A DNA stretch of 8,084 bases, taken from the NCBI GenBank assembly GCA_002407865.1, contig DHPI01000004.1, positions 68,419 to 76,502 on the forward strand, given 5' to 3'. Source of the stretch: Spirochaetia bacterium UBA5368 (GTDB lineage Bacteria; Spirochaetota; UBA4802; UBA5368). Positions 6,751 through 8,084 of the stretch are shown here, piece after piece. A model generated the notes under the pieces. The model was not told where the DNA came from. It saw only the letters and a program-made list of their open reading frames with translations, and made no database searches. A program made the position numbers and the translations under genes. The number at the start of each line of letters is the position of its first letter. Position 1 is the stretch's first letter.

Positions 6751-7491
6751 TTATTTTTTACGCATTTTTCCGCATACCCTGCATTTGGGATTCGGGGCGA
6801 TTGTGATGGTACTGAAATTCATCCCGAATCCGTCGAAAAAGAGCAGCCTGTTTTTCAGGGTGTCGCCCATGCCGGTAATGTGTTTTATCGCTTCCATTGA
6901 TTGCAGGGCCCCGAGGATTCCTGCCGTCGCGCCGAGGATGGGCGCGGATTGTTTTTCCGGTTTTTGCGGGTAAAAGCACGCCAGGCAGGCGGTTTCGGGG
7001 GGATGGAGAAATGTTATCTGTCCCTGAAATCCAGAGACGCCGGCGTGCACCATTGGAATCGATTTTGCTACCGACAGCGTATTGAGAACGTGCCGCGTAT
7101 CGAAATTGTCAAGGCAGTCAATAATTACATCGGCATCGCCGGCAAGCGTTTCAGCGTTCGCGCTGGTAATTTTCGTGGCTACCGCATGGAACCGTATATG
7201 GGGATTCAGATCTCGCAGTGTCTCGACTGCCGAGTCGACTTTCGGCATGCCGATTTTCCTTTCGGAGTGGAGCACCTGCCGGTTGAGGTTTGTGAGTTCA
7301 ACACTGTCGAAATCACACAGTACAAGGGTGCCCACTCCCGCTGCGGCGAGATACATCAGCGCGGGGCTTCCGAGCCCGCCGGCGCCGGCAACGAACGCTG
7401 TCGCATTTTTCAATTTATCCTGGGCGGCAATCCCCCAGTTTTGCAGAGAAAGTTGTCTCGCGTACCTTTGTATTTCATTGTTGAGTATCAT
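6751..7491 (-). CDS. ThiF/MoeB/HesA-family adenylyltransferase (E1-like)
   Basis: 246 residues, typical for this family. Members adenylate the C-terminal Gly of a ubiquitin-like sulfur carrier (ThiS, MoaD or similar) for thiamine, molybdopterin or cysteine synthesis. Seen in order: an N-terminal helix with RYARQLSL (9-16), nucleotide loop GAGGLGSP (36-43), Asp60/Asp62 at the end of strand 2, NLNRQVL with Arg71 (68-74), Lys84 (GMPK), DCLDN (125-129), and two zinc-binding pairs, CLAC (169-172) and CRVC (237-240). The sulfur-transfer Cys that E. coli ThiF carries (Cys184, before the TAGVVG stretch) appears to be absent: the matching stretch reads KQSAPILGATAG. ATG 7491 has a GGAG ribosome site (7497-7500 on the + strand, 5-base gap). 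No ThiS/MoaD, thiG, moaE or cysteine synthase gene lies nearby, so ThiF and MoeB cannot be told apart. It is convergent with the thiolase and divergent from the DUF1858 gene. Confidence 0.9.
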   Translation of the reverse strand: MILNNEIQRYARQLSLQNWGIAAQDKLKNATAFVAGAGGLGSPALMYLAAAGVGTLVLCDFDSVELTNLNRQVLHSERKIGMPKVDSAVETLRDLNPHIRFHAVATKITSANAETLAGDADVIIDCLDNFDTRHVLNTLSVAKSIPMVHAGVSGFQGQITFLHPPETACLACFYPQKPEKQSAPILGATAGILGALQSMEAIKHITGMGDTLKNRLLFFDGFGMNFSTITIAPNPKCRVCGKMRKK

Positions 7492-7595
7492 ATGCGCTCC
7501 GGATTTCGCGGGTAGCTGGTATCAATCGTGGTCAATTCTATTCTGCCGCCGATATTATTCAAATCCAAAATCATGCGGTTAGAAACAGGATACAT
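7488..7595 (-). CDS. Possible small reading frame (35 codons) overlapping the thiF-like start
   Basis: On the - strand an ATG at 7595 opens a frame whose TGA overlaps the ATG of the thiF-like gene as ATGA, the pattern of translational coupling. The product begins MYPVSNRMILDLNN and ends NPERI. It has no C-terminal Gly-Gly, so it is not a ThiS/MoaD carrier. No convincing ribosome site precedes ATG 7595 or the internal ATG seven codons later. The frame stays open upstream to a TAG, with a TTG as an alternative start. It may be a small coupled peptide, the remnant of a longer gene, or chance. Confidence 0.25.
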   Translation of the reverse strand: MYPVSNRMILDLNNIGGRIELTTIDTSYPRNPERI

Positions 7596-7682
7596 GACGA
7601 AATGGCGAGTATCAGATCTGCCCGGCGCCGTTTTTATTTTTGGGAACAAAGTTTTATGCTATAAATGAAAAATTATGGACAA

Positions 7683-7710
7683 GTGAAGCATGGCGTAGCT
7701 ATATTATATT
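7683..7710 (+). promoter_or_regulatory. Weak candidate promoter for the DUF1858 gene
   Basis: TATATT (7705-7710) resembles a -10 box, with GTGAAG (7683-7688) as a poor -35 at a 16-base gap. The space between the divergent thiF-like and DUF1858 genes (7492-7733) must contain promoters for both. It is AT-rich from about 7631, with another -10-like run at 7655-7666. I cannot place either promoter firmly. Confidence 0.25.
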
Positions 7711-7733
7711 AAAATTCTGTGAGGAGCAGGGAT

Positions 7734-7943
7734 ATGTCCGGGAAAATCTCGAAGGATATGACCTTTGGCGAGCTTGTGAAGAAGTTTCCAAAGGCAGGTC
7801 CTATTCTTGCCGGTTACGGCCTCCACTGCATTGGCTGCCATATTTCGACGGTGGAAACTATCGAGCAGGGGGCACGGGCGCATGGTCTTGGTGAAGATGA
7901 AATTGCCCAGATGATTGGGGAGTTGAACGAACTGGCGATGTAA
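7734..7943 (+). CDS. DUF1858 domain protein (hybrid-cluster-protein-associated disulfide type)
   Basis: 69 residues made up of one DUF1858 domain. Typical features are the N-terminal TFGELVKKFP (10-19), the GYGLHCIGCH motif with Cys32 and Cys35, and the following ETIEQGARAHGL (41-52). The CxxC pair is predicted to be a redox disulfide or a metal/cluster ligand; the family is often found beside hybrid cluster protein or fused to other redox domains, and its exact role is not established. It is probably cytoplasmic, with no signal peptide. ATG 7734 is preferred because AGGAG (7722-7726) lies 7 bases upstream; a GTG at 7719 would overlap this site. It stands as a single gene ending at a terminator. 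No hybrid cluster protein gene is in the window. Confidence 0.88.
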   Translation: MSGKISKDMTFGELVKKFPKAGPILAGYGLHCIGCHISTVETIEQGARAHGLGEDEIAQMIGELNELAM

Positions 7944-7966
7944 GGCAGACGGCTGTTTTTGCTGAT

Positions 7967-8000
7967 AAAAAAGCTACCCTCTCAGAAGGTAGCTTTTTTT
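7967..8000. terminator. Bidirectional terminator between the DUF1858 gene and tRNA-Tyr
   Basis: AAAAAAGCTACC (7967-7978) pairs fully with GGTAGC plus the T run (7988-7999) around a 9-base loop. A run of A on one side and seven T on the other make it functional for both strands. This fits its place between two convergent genes. Confidence 0.9.
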
Positions 8001-8011
8001 GTTCGAGTCTG

Positions 8012-8084
8012 TGGTGAGGGATGGATTCGAACCATCGAAGGCTTCGCCGGCAGATTTACAGTCTGCTCCCTTTGGCCGCTCGGG
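8012..8084 (-). tRNA. tRNA-Tyr (GTA), 5' end cut by the window edge
   Basis: Read on the - strand, the sequence contains the D-arm region CCCGAGCGGCCAAAGGG, anticodon stem GCAGA/TCTGC with loop CTGTAAA (anticodon GTA, + strand 8057-8059), a long class II variable arm (CGGCGAAGCCTTC), T arm GATGG-TTCGAAT-CCATC, and the 3' acceptor strand CCTCACC with discriminator A at 8012. The bases after it are CAG, so the CCA end is not encoded and must be added after transcription. By comparison with E. coli tRNA-Tyr about nine 5' bases, the 5' acceptor strand, lie beyond the window. Confidence 0.96.

Noticed and set aside
6901..7582. Two overlapping + strand open frames of 204 and 166 codons opposite the thiF-like gene
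   Set aside because: The - strand encodes a full ThiF-family protein with all main motifs; the + frames look like shadows.
7492..7640. Possible ThiS or MoaD sulfur-carrier gene upstream of the thiF-like gene
   Set aside because: The only small frame there ends NPERI rather than Gly-Gly and shows no carrier motifs.
8012..8084. The tRNA-Tyr as an integration site for a mobile element
   Set aside because: No integrase gene, direct repeat of the tRNA 3' end or foreign-looking gene is visible beside it.

Overview
The window looks like chromosomal DNA of a spirochaete, probably a Treponema/Spirochaeta-type member of Spirochaetota and not Borrelia or Leptospira. The main reason is the gene order in the left 5.3 kb. 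It runs from the end of a long coiled-coil protein that I read as cytoplasmic filament protein CfpA, through a 301-residue protein of unknown function, to a pyruvate,phosphate dikinase (PPDK)-type protein, all on the + strand. From memory this matches Treponema pallidum TP0748 (cfpA), TP0747 (hypothetical) and TP0746 (ppdK). I could not search a database, so the taxonomic call is inference.

Layout. 1-1487: 3' part of the cfpA-like gene, cut by the window edge, followed by a hairpin at 1513-1541. 1542-1715: AT-rich gap with an inverted repeat and the ribosome site of the next gene. 1716-2621: unknown two-part protein. 2691-5282: PPDK-like protein, followed by further inverted repeats and a strong terminator at 5354-5385. 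5386-5504: AT-rich promoter region with a 10-bp palindrome. 5505-6701: acetyl-CoA acetyltransferase (thiolase), convergent with a ThiF/MoeB/HesA-family E1-like enzyme on the - strand (6751-7491). A possible 35-codon reading frame overlaps the start of that gene. 7734-7943: small CxxC protein (DUF1858) on the + strand. 7967-8000: a symmetric, bidirectional terminator. 8012-8084: most of a tRNA-Tyr (GTA) on the - strand, cut by the right edge.

How the genes may work together. The unknown gene and the ppdK-like gene are 69 bases apart on the same strand, with no terminator seen between them, and are probably co-transcribed. The cfpA-like gene is separated from them by a hairpin and an AT-rich gap, so it may be its own unit. 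The thiolase (acetoacetyl-CoA formation), the ThiF-like adenylyltransferase (sulfur-carrier activation) and the DUF1858 redox protein look like independent housekeeping genes. I see no insertion sequence, prophage, CRISPR array or toxin-antitoxin pair.

The most notable point is the PPDK-like protein. Its central phospho-histidine domain and C-terminal PEP/pyruvate domain keep the expected catalytic residues. Its N-terminal ATP-grasp domain has lost several ATP-site residues that canonical PPDK has. It may therefore not be an ordinary ATP/Pi-dependent dikinase.
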